Below, piece after piece: positions 1 to 11,403 of a stretch of DNA of 64,000 bases. The stretch lies in contig CM018603.1 of NCBI GenBank assembly GCA_009192285.1, forward strand, positions 5,825,613 through 5,889,612. The letters run 5' to 3'. A program made the position numbers and the translations under genes. The first letter of the stretch is position 1, and each line of letters starts with the position of its first letter. The notes below the pieces were generated by a model that ran no database searches, had not been told where the DNA came from, and worked only from the letters and a program-made list of their open reading frames with translations. Source of the stretch: Morchella semilibera. Lineage: Eukaryota; Ascomycota; Pezizomycetes; Pezizales; Morchellaceae.

Positions 1-1739
1 CTCTCCCTCACATTCGTCATCTCCTGCTGTTGCTGCACACTTTGTTTGAACCGCTGGTCCATCAGCCTTGATGTCGTCTTTGGGCCCGATTGCTGCTTGC
101 CGACAGACATCCACCCACGCTTGCCCTCCTTTGCGCCACTCTCACCCCACATTGTAAGGCGCTGTGTACGGCGGAGCTTGTGCAGGCCGTAGGCACAGAT
201 GATGGCCGAGAAGACGAATGCCCATCCGGAAACGCCCCAGAAGGCAAGGTCAGACTCTTCTATGAAGTTCTTGAGGTTCATGCCGTAGAGACCGGCAATG
301 AAGGTGCCAGAGCCGATGCCGAGTGTGCCGATGGAAAATTTAAGGTCGAGGAGCATGAGAGAGTTACGGTTGGCGTCGAGGATGATGTTGACACTGGAGT
401 GATAATGTTAGTCCTCAGTGATAGTAGTTGAAGATGGGTGTTCTCACATTTCCTCGGTATTTCGGATACTTGAGACTAAATTGCTGGAGATCTGGACAAT
501 CTCATCACATATCTTGTGATACGACTCAAGCAACATTTCTATTTCAGTGTGCTCCTCCGTCGGCCTAATTTTTCCGTGTAGCTTCTCCGAGAGATACATA
601 TCAGCCAAGTCATCATCAGCCTCAAGGATCTCCTCAATGGCATCTCTAATGAGTTTTGCCTTCTGCTCAAATGTCGACAGCTTCTTGGAGTAAATCAAGA
701 GTTGTCGTAGCTTATCCCTATCAATATCCTCCTCCAAGTCCCCTAGCAACGTAATCACTAGCTCCTGCAGCACCTTCATTTCCGCCTCCAGTGCCGCAGT
801 AACGGAGATTAGTATTGCTTCTAGGGCGCGCATCTCATACGGGAGACCGCCCATAGCCTTTGAGCCTTGCCGCAGCTTGCCGCCAAGGTCGTACATAAAG
901 ATGGATTGGGTGTAAGAGTCAGTCGATCCGTATACATCGAAGAGGAGGACCATGTCAGCTTTAATGAGCGCACGAATGTGTAGTAGGTTCACGAGAATGG
1001 AATTTTTGCGGACAAGTATGTGGGGGACGATGATGCTAGGAACCCAAAGCTTGCGCAGATCGCGGGGCATTAGACCGTGCTATAATCATTGGCCTGTTTA
1101 GTCACTAACCCCATACTAAGACAGGTAGGTATACATACTTTCGTACAGAGCTCTGTCTTCTTGAACTCTCCAAATACAACAGTAACATTTCCTGCAATCC
1201 GCAATCCCCGGTCAGAATCCATTGCTACCAATGACAAATACTGCGTGAAAGGGCATAAGAAACATACCTTCTTTATCAAACTCAGTACACCTCAAGAATT
1301 CATCACCGTTATTCTTGTGTAGCAGGCTCCTCCCCAAAATCGCATCCTCCGGCCCCGAATCTAGGTACCGTGAACTGCCCTTCTCCGGCCGCTGCGCATA
1401 CTTCTTTGACCGCCGTCTAAATAACGTCTCTAAGAACCCACTCAATTTGCGCTTCCCCGCAACTATTGATCCCGCCTCCGACCCGCCATACTGCTGCTGT
1501 AGGAAGCCCGAATTTGCCGTATCTGCATACCGCGATAGTAGCGTGAGGCGGGATTGCGTTTTTGAGGTTGTAAAAGTCCGGCGCTGTGTTGGGGCCGTCG
1601 CTGTTACACCGGCTTCCTTCCCATCGAAGCTGGGGCGAGCTGATGCAGTAATGGAGAGGGCGCAGCAGCGGCGCGGAGTGCGGGTTAGGCGCAGTGCCAG
1701 CGTTCGAGGGCATGTGGAGGGCGCAAGGTGAGCGCGCAT
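1..1739 (-). CDS. MRS2: Mitochondrial inner-membrane Mg2+ channel Mrs2/Lpe10 (CorA family), C-terminus cut by window edge
   Basis: Forms the Mg2+ uptake channel of the mitochondrial inner membrane. Exons on the minus strand are 1268-1739, 1139-1191, 448-1079 and 1-393, and every junction keeps frame. The Arg-rich, acid-free N-terminus looks like a mitochondrial presequence. Seen in order: the family block HGLMPRDLRK spanning the exon 2/3 junction, SILVNLLHIRALIKAD, a long helical region, then the TM1-end signature GMN (LYGMNLKNF, near base 265) followed by an acidic loop and a second hydrophobic segment. The basic Gln-rich tail is still open at base 1. The start at 1739 is the first ATG giving a presequence. 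The match to the family over the core is clear; only the last residues are unseen. Confidence 0.94.
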
Positions 1740-1925
1740 GTGGGCCGTAAGAGATTTTGCCTGTATGTGTGGGTATCAGGATATGTTCACTTTCTGGTGG
1801 CAAGGTGAGAGTTGCCTGTGGATGGTTATGATGGTAGTAGTAGTGGAATTGAGTTATGAAAGAGACGCAATGAGCGAACGGGAATCCTGAATTGAAGGGA
1901 TCGATCCCTCAACGTATGATATCGG

Positions 1926-2021
1926 AAGAGGCTCTGCGGTAGCTGCTGTTAGTCCAAGGAAAACTTTTGAGGTTGTGGCTAGTGGGGGTGGCTAGGCGAG
2001 TAGCTAGCTGCAGAGCCTCTT
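1926..2021. repeat. Small inverted-repeat element, 96 bp, MITE-like
   Basis: The left end AAGAGGCTCTGC is repeated exactly, inverted, at the right end (2010-2021). Similarity continues inward in degraded form around a GTAGCT motif. There is no ORF inside. No clear target duplication is visible, so it could also be a simple hairpin. Confidence 0.5.
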
Positions 2022-2251
2022 GACTAGTACTTATTTAGCAGCCACAGTGAGGTTTTACGGTGCCTTTTTTGCCTTAGATCTAGATTAATTAATATTAATT
2101 TCGTACCAAGCAACAGATGCGACAAACGTTGTGAAAATCAGGAACAGTTGTGCGGCTGAATGGCATTTGACGTCATACATGACCAACCAGGAGAGTTCAA
2201 TTACAAAAAGCAGTGTTCAAAGTGTGGCTGGAGAAGTTGTCTTTCACGGAA

Positions 2252-2260
2252 TATCACTCG
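2252..2260 (+). promoter_or_regulatory. TCAY-N4-TATCACTCG site 1
   Basis: Exact TATCACTCG with TCAC eight bases 5' of it. It lies about 510 bases upstream of the MRS2 start. Confidence 0.5.
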
Positions 2261-2359
2261 GTAGTTTTGTTGGATCGTTGTAGGTTCCTTTATCGTGATG
2301 ATAATAGACCTGATTGATTTATGAATGATAGGAAGAGGAGTAGTCCCGCTTGTCCCAAA

Positions 2360-3588
2360 TACATGTATCTACACGTATCTCTAATGTGTTATTGTCCTCT
2401 TCTTACGGCCTCGTTGTCTACATGTAATCACTCCATATATTGGACCCTAACCCTGTGTGTACCACAGACTTTGATGAAGACGCCCCATCCTATTCGGCGG
2501 GAATATGTTAGCTACATGTAAGTACATGTAAAGTGCATGTAGCTGGATCCTTGAACCTGTCGGTATGTAGATGAGCTTCCTCTTAATTGTCCATCTCGGT
2601 GTTTTACTCTGGCAGCATCACCTATTGCATGCAGACCAGGGCCTTGGCAATAGCACCACCTACATTCATAAAGCCTCGGGTTTCTTTTCGCGTCTTTCTG
2701 TAAAAAGGGTCACACCCAAAGAGCATACATGTAGTATTGGAACTCAAAGAGCATTCTGAATATATGTACACGGGCCCAAATTAGAATATAATTGTGAAGA
2801 GCCAGTGGTCTGAGCCATTCGTCATTCTAAATAATACATGTATATATTGGTTGGTGAAGGTGCGCGGCGCCGAGTCATGAATCATCACCCATCATCATCC
2901 ACTTGGTGTTAATAGCCGATACTCACTTTACTTAGATGACCAGCTACAGGCACTAGATACATGTATCTAGAGTACACTCGATAGAGCGGGAGCGATGGTG
3001 GTAGTCACCATCAACCCATCCCGCTTGACATTTCGTCTGGGTACGTACATACACATGTATGTACGTGTATACATGTATGTTTCAAACCTCCACATCCTGC
3101 CTTAGGCGGGGAACCAAGCAGTATAGCACCCAGAGCCATTGCTCCCGGACCTGGCGGCTACATGCAGTAACTATTTACGAGTACATGTAGCTACATGTAT
3201 GTACATGTACGTTCTTAATAGCCGAGGCCTATCTATTTAGTATATATCCAGGGTTAGGGGTGGGGCGGGTATCTTCCACTCCGGAGGAATTACTCACCGC
3301 TCTTGCCGCAATATAAGCTTTATTTGCAATTTTTTACGCACCACGCCATGTAGGACTTGTTACCCTCTCGGTTTCGTCGTCCCGGCGGTCATTTGGTTAC
3401 ATGTAATGTATCATGGTCTGGATCCACTACGAGGCCAAAATTGCCTCGACCTGTCAAAGTTTAGCTGACTGGTCTACAGAGTCTGGTAGAATTACATGTA
3501 TTAGAAAGTGGGTCTTGCGTGACTCGATAGTCCTATTATATTGGATCTTAAAGGGAGGAAAATAATAAATAAACAAAAGTTACATGTA
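2360..3588. repeat. Cluster of TACATGTA palindromes
   Basis: I count about 14 exact copies in 1.2 kb, several in runs such as the trio at 3182-3208. Copies are dispersed rather than in a regular tandem array. Confidence 0.7.
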
Positions 3589-3912
3589 GCCCTCCGGGGG
3601 TGGGGATCGAATTCACCCCATGCGCGGCTAGGTAACCTCCTCCACGACCACCCCATATATATCCATCCCCCACAACCCCTACAACCTCTCAACACATGAT
3701 AGTAGTGATCTTCTTTGCTGTTCTAAACCTTCTTTGTATACTGGGGGGGAGATGGATTCAATCAGACCCGAGGCGATTGGCCCTTTATAAGTACTCCAGG
3801 TACCCTTAATTACACAGTCTCTTGGTCCATGAAGTTCCTTTAAGAGAAAATAGGACTACCTGTATTGAGTCACGCAAGACCCACATTTGCTATAATTCTA
3901 GCAGACTCTGTA
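3475..3912. mobile_element. Terminal-inverted-repeat element, 438 bp, non-autonomous DNA transposon
   Basis: About 75 bases at each end are inverted copies of each other. Shared blocks include TACAGAGTCTG at the tips, GTGGGTCTTGCGTGACTC, and AGTCCTATT followed by CTTAAAGG. TA lies at both tips, as in Tc1/mariner-type insertions. There is no transposase ORF. The left arm contains a TACATGTA that the right arm lacks. Confidence 0.8.
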
Positions 3913-4286
3913 CGGAACACTTATGAAATACCTCACACGTACGTACGTTCCCATAACCACAAAATAAGAAGTATCATCAAACACCACCACAGGGGTAAAT
4001 TAGTACATGAAGTAGTTACAGGTATGTACCCACTCTTGCATGTTGCATGCGATAGGAATGCCGGCCGCGGCGAAATTAGGGGCGGCCAAGATGGCCTAAG
4101 TTGATCTACGGCTTGTCAAATGCTTACTTTACAGATGAACTATTGTTGCCTTAATTGCTTCCACTCCTACGCATACCTAACCAAGCTGGCTGGCTATATG
4201 CTGGATTGGCCCTCGATTGAGTTACTTACTACCTTTGCTAACTACACGCTAGGCTCCTTAATTCTCCCTAAATCTTATCTGACAGA

Positions 4287-5351
4287 ATGTTTTTCAAAAG
4301 AAAGCCAAGCTTCAAGCCAGATGATCTGCCAGATCTGTCGAACCCGGTGATTCTCGTTATAGGTGGAAATAATGGTATTGGGAAAGAGAATATCCTGGCC
4401 TTCTGTAGGAAGGGCGCAAAGGTCTACATGGCTGCTAGGACAGAATCAAAAACAGTATGTAAATTTGGTCATTATCTATCATATAAATTCTAAAATGTTT
4501 TAAGATACAGCTTGCTGCAATTCAGAATATCAAATCCAAAGTCCCCTCCGCAAGAGTTGAGTTCGTTGAAATGAGCCTTAGTTCCCTTGCCTCTATCAAT
4601 AGGGCTGTTGACGAGTTCATCAGGTATATATACATATACATATATGTATATCTAACAGCGTATAGATCCAAAACTGACATTCTGATAGTAAAGAAAACTC
4701 CCTTAATGTTCTCCCCAATAACGCTGGGGTTATGTGTCTCCATTATTCTAAGACCACTGATGGCTATGAGATCAAGTTGCTCCTCACCATTATCTCGACT
4801 GCAAAAGAAGAAAAAACTGTCCTCCAAATGCGGTGCGGACCGTTAATGTTGCCTCCATCGGACATAAGAGAGCTGGAACTATCACTTTTGATGACATACA
4901 CGACGAGAGCGGGAGTACTTGGCGCCGCTATGGCATTGTAAGCCATGTACGCTCTAGAAAATAAAACCCCTGCCAGTCTAAACTAGCAAGCATCTTGCAT
5001 GCCAAAGAATTAGCAAAGCGACTTAAGGAGCATGGCGCCATCGCGGTTTCGCTTCATCCAGGAACCATCAACTCAGGGCTATGGGAGGCAGCATCCTCTG
5101 GGATTATGGGAGCAGTCTCACGGGGAATTGCTAAGTGCTTTTTCACATCGCTGGAATTAGGCGTTTATAATAACGTTTTTTGCACGACGTCACCAGAAGT
5201 GACAATGGAAGATGCTGGGGGTTATTATGTCTCTGTAGCAGTCAAAGGTACAAGGATGATGCATACACCTAGTCCTGGAGCGATAGACGAAGGGTTTGCG
5301 GAGAAGCTCTGGGGGTGGCCGGAGATAGAAGTAGGGAAGCACGGGTATTAG
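4287..5351 (+). pseudogene. Decayed short-chain dehydrogenase/reductase
   Basis: The pieces follow a classical SDR in order. They are the start MFFKRKPSFKP, the cofactor loop GGNNGIGKE, the NNAGVM block, VNVASIGHKRAG, YGISKLA with the YxxxK pair (split by an intron at 4938-4976), and VSLHPGTI to the end. Introns near 4455-4504 and 4622-4659 still have usable sites. Defects are a frame change between DILIV and NNAGVM near 4690-4720, a one-base frame change near 4805-4835 at an A-run, and loss of about a dozen residues that normally follow GYEI. The intact version would be an NAD(P)-dependent oxidoreductase of the Bli-4/retinol-dehydrogenase-like group. Assembly error is possible, but two frame breaks plus a deletion argue for decay. 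Confidence 0.8.
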
Positions 5352-5890
5352 CTGAAAAGGGGTTTCCCTACTTGCAAGAAATTATTTTGCTGTGGTTGCG
5401 AGTGGTTTGGCCTTCTTATCAAGACTTGATGTGGGTATGATATTTTTCATAGGTTGGATAAGTCATCTGTACGAGTCTGGTTGTCCTGTATTCTCCATGA
5501 TCTCTGCCATAAAGAGCCTTGATCAAGGAAGGAAAAATGTAGGGCCACAGATGGGTGACGGAGGACGAATGTGTTAGCTATGCGCAAAGATCACCCCCTC
5601 TGTTGGAGAAATTCTACAGATAGCAACAGGTGTTTGATATACCAAAATGGATAGGTTACTCACTCACCATGGCCCCTAACAGAGATAACGATTTCTAGTC
5701 ATTGCTAAACTCTCGTAGCTAAGGGGGCGGTCGCTAGGAGGAAGTACTCCTAACTTGGTGGGGGTGAGACAATACCTATGCTATAGCATCAAGGAATTAA
5801 AGTTAAAAGCATCAGTATTCCTCCAATGAATATTTACTGTGGATGAGCCTGGCCTACAGATTAACAGTGGCCTTAAACCGGGTCATGAGA

Positions 5891-5899
5891 TATCACTCG
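5891..5899 (+). promoter_or_regulatory. TCAY-N4-TATCACTCG site 2
   Basis: TCATGAGATATCACTCG. No gene start is close; the nearest gene downstream begins at 7973. Confidence 0.45.
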
Positions 5900-6052
5900 T
5901 AGCAATCGTAGCATGAGGTAAAGTCCAGGGCTAGGAAAAATCAAACGATCTCTTGCCGATACGGGGACTATGCTGCATGCTAGTGTGCCCTCGGCCATGT
6001 GGGTGATGACAAAGGTCCTATGGAGGGGGAAAAAAGGATGAGATACGCAAAT

Positions 6053-6190
6053 AGACCAGCTTGCCCATCAACGAGCACGGCCCATCAGCGAGCGTTGCCT
6101 GCTATTTTTCCCGTCGCAACGGATGCTACCCACCAAACTTTGGGTGTACGCTCGTTGAGGGGCCGCGCTCTCTGGTGGGCAAGCTAGTCT
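6053..6190. mobile_element. MITE-like element, 138 bp, with about 43-bp terminal inverted repeats
   Basis: The left end AGACCAGCTTGCCCATCA matches the inverted right end AGACTAGCTTGCCCACCA. The match continues through GAGC, GGCCC and CGAGCGT to about 43 bases with few mismatches. AAAT flanks both sides, a likely target duplication. The interior is only about 50 bases with no coding. Confidence 0.78.
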
Positions 6191-6846
6191 AAATAAGGAG
6201 AGTGTAGGGTGGTTGTGGAAAAGAGAGAGAGTGGAGGTATGGTTGTACTGGATGCCAAGATCTCCGGCTGGTGGGGTGAGCTGGTGGGGTGGGCTGGGTG
6301 GGCTGGGTGGGCTTAGGGTAAGGGCTTGAGGTGTTCACGTAATATATATTCTGACTCGGCCAGGAATTCTCATGGGTAGTGTGTTTACCCAAGCTTCAAC
6401 GCTGTCCCGCCCTGCGCTCATATTTGTAAGGCCTCTAGTCAGTCAGCATCTCACAACGGTAACCAAGGCCTGATGAATGGGTTATTACACCTATGGGCTT
6501 TCTGAGTGCGGCGACTTCCTGGGTGGGCTAGGTAAGATCAAGAGCGTTCGCCGTTGGGCCAGAGCTTAAAAAAAGGCTTTGGATGAACTGGATGCTGGGT
6601 TGCAATGGAGATTGCATTATGTCGTCGTAAGTTGACGGAAGCTAGAAGGCTGAGTGGATGCGTATAGTGAACGTAAGAGCAGAGGATGTGTGCCCCATCG
6701 TGATGGCATATATGCGTGGCAGCATCTGGGTAGGGGCTTGACATATTCTCATATACCACCCCTTATCCTCTTGCCGCCACACAATCAACTCATATTGATG
6801 CAAGGCATGGATCACAAAAAAAAACGCATCACAAAAGTTCATGGGT

Positions 6847-6855
6847 TATCACTCG
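6847..6855 (+). promoter_or_regulatory. TCAY-N4-TATCACTCG site 3
   Basis: TCATGGGTTATCACTCG, about 1.1 kb upstream of the secreted-protein gene at 7973. Confidence 0.45.
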
Positions 6856-7972
6856 CTACACGATTCCCTCAACGACTCACACAGGAAGTATCGAGAAGCG
6901 AGCGGGTTTCTATTTGTAGTTTTTACCAACACTAATCTATATGTTTCTACTGTCGCACCGTATATAAAAGGTCGATTGGACAAGGCAGCAGTTGACGTGG
7001 AAGTTTCATCAAGCGGATTTTAATTCTTGTGGGATACATGCGCGGTACTGTGCGTTGGCGGGGTACTAACAGACTGAATTTTTGTAACAGACTCTCTTCG
7101 GCAGGGTTTAGACCTCGGGCTCCTGCTCCATGGGTTATAATAGCTGCACTTACCGTGCCAATTGACTTCCCATATGGCACGAGAATTTAGCCAGTTGGCT
7201 GACATGCGATGTATTTACAAGGGCGCGAAATTAACTATTTGCGGACAGTTACATGTAGAAACTCACACCCCATATGCCCATACAAAAGTCACCCCATTAT
7301 TCTCATAGGACGCAAATACATGTAGATTAAACAATTAGTATTAGGTACTAAGAGTTAAGGCTCAACCAATGCGGTTCATACTAAATATATTAACATTCCG
7401 AATATATAGTCCATACTAATTACATGTAGGTATGACCCAATTGAACCAGTGCATAGCTTGTTGGATACATGTAGGAAGTGAGCTCAAGGGGTCGGTCTTC
7501 CGCGTCTTATCAATCTATAACATATAGGCGCGTACCCTTCTAGCTTCACGATGTATCTAGCCGTGGTATGCGGCGTTAGAGCCAGCATACAACACCCTTA
7601 CAACTTCTGTGCATACATGTAACCTAGATGTACGGCGTTAATCAAAACTACATGTATTTTTCTCGATACACCCTTTTTTAACGGAGCTTTTTCTGGCCCT
7701 CTGGTAGTACTTCACATCTTGTGGTAGTCATTGGATCTGTGCAGTAGTATTCACCGTAATAGAATAGGACTCTTTTAACAAACACCAATATCCTCCACAA
7801 TGTTCAGGTTTAATTCTATATAGTTCTCTTATCTATTAACTTATACATGAGAGTGGGTCCTTGATTTGAACCCTTATTTCACTCAACTAATTCACCTTGC
7901 TTTTTGGCATCTGTTTCTTTCGTTTTCTTTCGTTTTCTTTCTTCCTTTTACATTTGTTATCTTTTTTTTACA

Positions 7973-8614
7973 ATGAAGTTCCCACTTATAATTAGCATCA
8001 TAACTTGCGTACTCGCAACCTACATCTCAGCCTCTCCTACTATAGTATTCCGTTATGTCGCGCGTAGCCTATCAGAATGGGGTATTGGACACTACGGCGG
8101 TACCGTCAGTGAAATCTCGAAACAGGAGGCATTAGAGCTAGAAAAATCCGTTGTCCTTTCGTTAGCGGCGTCCAGGACAATCACTACTATTACTTCCGCG
8201 TCTACAATTTCAACTGAGATAACTGAACCATCTTCCAACGGGGGGATTTTTACTAGCTGGAGCAGTACCTACACTACAACCATTACTGTTACCGCCACAA
8301 TAACGGTTATTCCTACCGCCAGAATTTTGGCCAAGCGGGAGGAGGCCTTGATTCCGGAACGTCAGTTGGCGTCTCCACTGGAAAGTAACGGCAAAGGTGA
8401 TACTGTTGCAGAGTTAAATGGGTCTTTTAGGACGCACACAATCGTCCTTGGAGATCCTTGCAACCCACCTTCGGAGAATGAGGAGGTTGATTATAAGATC
8501 TGCGTCGAGGGTATTGTCGCCATATGTAGGGCGAATCGTTTGGTTTGGGAAATCCATACGGATTGTACATGCTCTGGATTGGTCCGCGGCGCTATATATG
8601 CAGGCGCGAGGTGA
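7973..8614 (+). CDS. Small secreted protein, Thr/Ile-rich with Cys-containing C-terminus
   Basis: Predicted 213 residues with no intron. The start is placed at MKFPLIISII because it gives a clean signal peptide (about residues 1-20, ending near SAS). An in-frame ATG-less extension upstream reads as a pyrimidine-rich leader. The middle is rich in Thr, Ile and Ser, with short alternating beta-like runs near residues 65-115. A Lys-Arg pair near residue 124 could be a Kex2 site. The C-terminal 60 residues have a CNP...C.EG....C....DC pattern. That resembles the CBM19-like domain of the next gene (CDP...C.DG....C....QC), so I infer a distant relation. Function is unknown; extracellular or wall localisation is likely. 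Confidence 0.72.
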   Translation: MKFPLIISIITCVLATYISASPTIVFRYVARSLSEWGIGHYGGTVSEISKQEALELEKSVVLSLAASRTITTITSASTISTEITEPSSNGGIFTSWSSTYTTTITVTATITVIPTARILAKREEALIPERQLASPLESNGKGDTVAELNGSFRTHTIVLGDPCNPPSENEEVDYKICVEGIVAICRANRLVWEIHTDCTCSGLVRGAIYAGAR

Positions 8615-10000
8615 CACCAATAAGGCGGACGTACAGTACTTGGGAAGTGTATGTTTCCCCCCTGACGACTGGTTTAATGAGCACGAAAGCTGATAGGAGT
8701 CGACTAGATTTAGTGATTCGCTTATAGCGAACGCTTATTGTTATGGTATATATAAGCGGTTAATCGGATATATTCTCTGCAGCTGGAGTTTAGATTTGGT
8801 ATTGAGTCCTGTGGTGCTTGGCAGGGCCATATTTTATTTCTTTTCTGAATCTTTTTCCTATTCTGCGTGTTCGCCTGGAACAAAATTTTTCCGTAAATTT
8901 CACTTTGCTGCAGCTCAAGTTGTCACTTTCCTGCAATCCGATAGTACGAGTACCTGAGCTCTAATCGAGGTTCAAGATAAAGGAGAGTGGCGTTTCGTTT
9001 AACTCTTTAATTGGAATATCGGCTACATGTCGCTTAGCTCTAATGCATGATGCAAGGAACAGAGTCGATGTGATTGGTCAATTGGCACTTTGGGGCAATT
9101 CGCATTCTCCCATTCCCTCAGGCCTCACTTTTTTTTTTAACCAGTCCCTCTAATTGTTACTATTTATGGGGGCACTTCAAGACTTTTAAGCTCGTGACGC
9201 TTGTGTTTCATGGCGCGCGGTGACGAATGAGGCTCCACGGATCCATCCCCAGTTTCAAACATTGATTGTGATCCCAACAGCATGTGCTATGATTCGCCCA
9301 TGCATTGCATCCTCCATCGTCAACGACAGCCGTTAACTTTTTTGTATGTAGGGCAGACCGATCTCGACCTGTACACTACAGTTACGGACCCCCCCCCCCT
9401 CCCATGTCTCTCTAAAGGATACAACGCGTAACATCTGGCGCCTACACAAGTTTCCTCATCTCCACCGGCGTGCTGGGGGTGCACTTACATCGTCGGACCT
9501 GGAACCCAGTCTCAGAATGTGCGATGGGCTGAATTGGGTGCTGCGTGCCTGATTGGGCGACGGGATGTTTTACTGCATGTTTCTGATTGCCAGCTCGGGG
9601 AAAGTGCAGCTCGACTCATGTACGGATTAACGGTGCAGATTGGACATTTTGCGTACTCGTAGATCAGGATATATAACAGATGAAATTCCCCCAGGGAAGT
9701 TCTGGTTTTAGTTCTACATCATCATACTATCCATCGACGAGCTTGCTTATTGAGAGTCTTTCCTTACTCTTTTTTCCTTTTTTTCCTTTTTTTTTCCTTT
9801 TTCCTATTTTCCATTCTTGTTTTCACAGCTGTGCTGTGAATAATTTTTGATTCTTGACGTCTTGACGTCCTTTTTGGTTTCTTTTACCTTTTCGACTCCT
9901 TTCTTTCGGTCTTTCTCCTCTTCAGTGGTAATCTTGAGTACCAATTCACATTGACGAGTTTCCTAATCACTTCAAATATAATCAACAAACCCATATAAAA
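8615..10000. other. Intergenic region between two secreted-protein genes
   Basis: No gene seen. A TATATAA box lies at 9670-9676. A strongly pyrimidine-rich stretch from about 9755 to 9930, with T-runs, fits the promoter and long 5' leader of the gene starting at 10001. A run of C occurs near 9391. Confidence 0.6.
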
Positions 10001-11403
10001 ATGCAATCCACTCTCCTTCTACTCCTCCTCACCACCCTGGCTCTCTCCAGCCCCATCCCGCTTTAGTAAGCCCCCCCCCCCCCCCCCAATCCTTCATATT
10101 AAAACACTAACAGTCGTCCCCCCCCATCAGCAAACGTCAGGATACCTACGGCAGCGGCAGCGGCGGCGAGGAGGTCTCCCCAGCGGACTTCCTCCCCCCA
10201 CCTCCCTTTGAGGAAATCACAGCGCCCTTCTCCAGAATTGCAACAGTCACGTTGCCCCGGACGTTTGGCTTCGTCGGTGATGGCCAGATCGTGACCCCCA
10301 GGTCGGTCGGTGAGACCTCTGTACCTGTAGCCGATGCCGGCACTGGCGGATATGCAGCAGAACCTACTTCTGCGCCCGCATATGAGGTGTCTAGCACTCC
10401 TGCGGCTGCGGTTTCTACTACTGCCGTTGTGGCTCCTACTACTAGCGCAGAAGTTCCTGTTACCACTGCGGAGGCTCCTACTACCACTGCGGAGGCTCCT
10501 ACCACCATCGATGAAGCTCCTACCACCATCGCCGAGGCTCCTACTACTACTGCGGAGGCTCCTACCACCACCGCCGAGGCTCCTACCACAGTTGTAGAGG
10601 CCCCTACTACAATTGTAGAAGCTCCTACCACCATCGCTGAAGCTCCTACCACCATCGCTGAAGCTCCTACCACCATCGCTGAAGCTCCTACTACTATCGC
10701 CGAGGCTCCTACTACAGCTGTAGAAGCCCCCACTACAGTTGTAGAAGCTCCTACCACCATCGCCGAAGCCCCTTACACCACCACAGCCGCCGCCACAGCA
10801 CCCACCACCACAGCCGCAACATACGCCGCTTCCGCCTCTGCCAACAACAAGGAAGCTGTCCTTGGGTATAACATGCTCTATGCCACTCTCACGACTGCCT
10901 CCAGCTGCGACCCCAATGACCCCGCGTTGCTCAATGTCTGCATCGATGGCGCATTCGCGCAGTGCGAGGCAGGCAAGTATGTGGTGCACAAGCAGTGCGG
11001 GAAGCCACTGGGGTGCTATGCGCTCCCATTGGAGAATGGCGAGGGGTTTAGTGTGGCGTGTACGAGTGCGGATGATGCCGCGTTTAGGATGGGGGTCGGG
11101 AGTGGGGAGGAGCTGGAAAGTATGTTGGGCGGTGGAAGCGGGAGTGCCCCGGCGCCGACGGCAACGCACTCGGTGATGCCAAGTACTAGTGCTGCGGCGC
11201 CGACCTCGATGGCACCAACCTCAATGGCTCCAGTGCCAACTACTACGAATGCGCCAGTGACTAGTTCTACTTCGCCAGCCCCAGTGCCGACTTCGACGAC
11301 TGCGCCGCCGAATAATCAGGCGCCAGTTGTGACGGCGATTCCGATCGGGGAGAGGTATATCACCAGTGCTGGTGTTGTGGTTACTTCTACTATCTACGAA
11401 TAG
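10001..11403 (+). CDS. Secreted mucin-like protein with heptapeptide repeats and a CBM19-like chitin-binding domain
   Basis: Exons 10001-10065 and 10131-11403 give 445 residues. The intron carries a long C-run and a CACTAAC branch point. In order: signal peptide MQSTLLLLLLTTLALSS; a Kex2-type Lys-Arg at about residue 24; a Gly/Pro-rich stretch; 15 copies of a seven-residue unit of the form TTIAEAP (about residues 110-215); a domain with Cys at SSCDP, NVCIDG, AQCEAG, KQCG, GCYALPL and VACTS (about 260-320); and a Ser/Thr/Pro/Ala tail. The Cys spacing plus ALPL and the SVACTS ending match fungal carbohydrate-binding module 19 (chitin). The Thr-rich repeats would be heavily O-mannosylated. I infer a wall-associated chitin-binding glycoprotein. 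No GPI-type hydrophobic end is visible. Confidence 0.85.
10459..10773 (+). repeat. 21-bp coding tandem repeat, 15 units
   Basis: Each unit encodes Thr-Thr-X-X-Glu-Ala-Pro, where X-X is Ile-Ala, Thr-Ala, Val-Val, Ile-Val, Ala-Val or Ile-Asp. The four central units (Ile-Ala) are nearly identical in bases, pointing to recent unit gain. Length variation between strains is expected. Confidence 0.9.

Larger units (their letters stand above)
1740..4286. other. Long intergenic region with no convincing gene
   Basis: I see no coding potential here beyond short random ORFs. It holds two terminal-inverted-repeat elements (1926-2021 and 3475-3912), one TATCACTCG site, two telomere-like decamers, and a dense cluster of TACATGTA palindromes between 2360 and 3588. 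Confidence 0.7.
5352..7972. other. Intergenic region with repeats, no gene
   Basis: No supported gene. It contains one 138-bp inverted-repeat element, two TATCACTCG sites, and six TACATGTA copies between 7249 and 7656 in the stretch before the secreted-protein gene. Confidence 0.65.

Noticed and set aside
10099-11169. Long minus-strand ORFs (up to 356 codons) across the mucin gene
   Set aside because: They arise because a 21-base repeat without stops is open in several frames; the plus strand has signal peptide, intron and CBM19-like domain.
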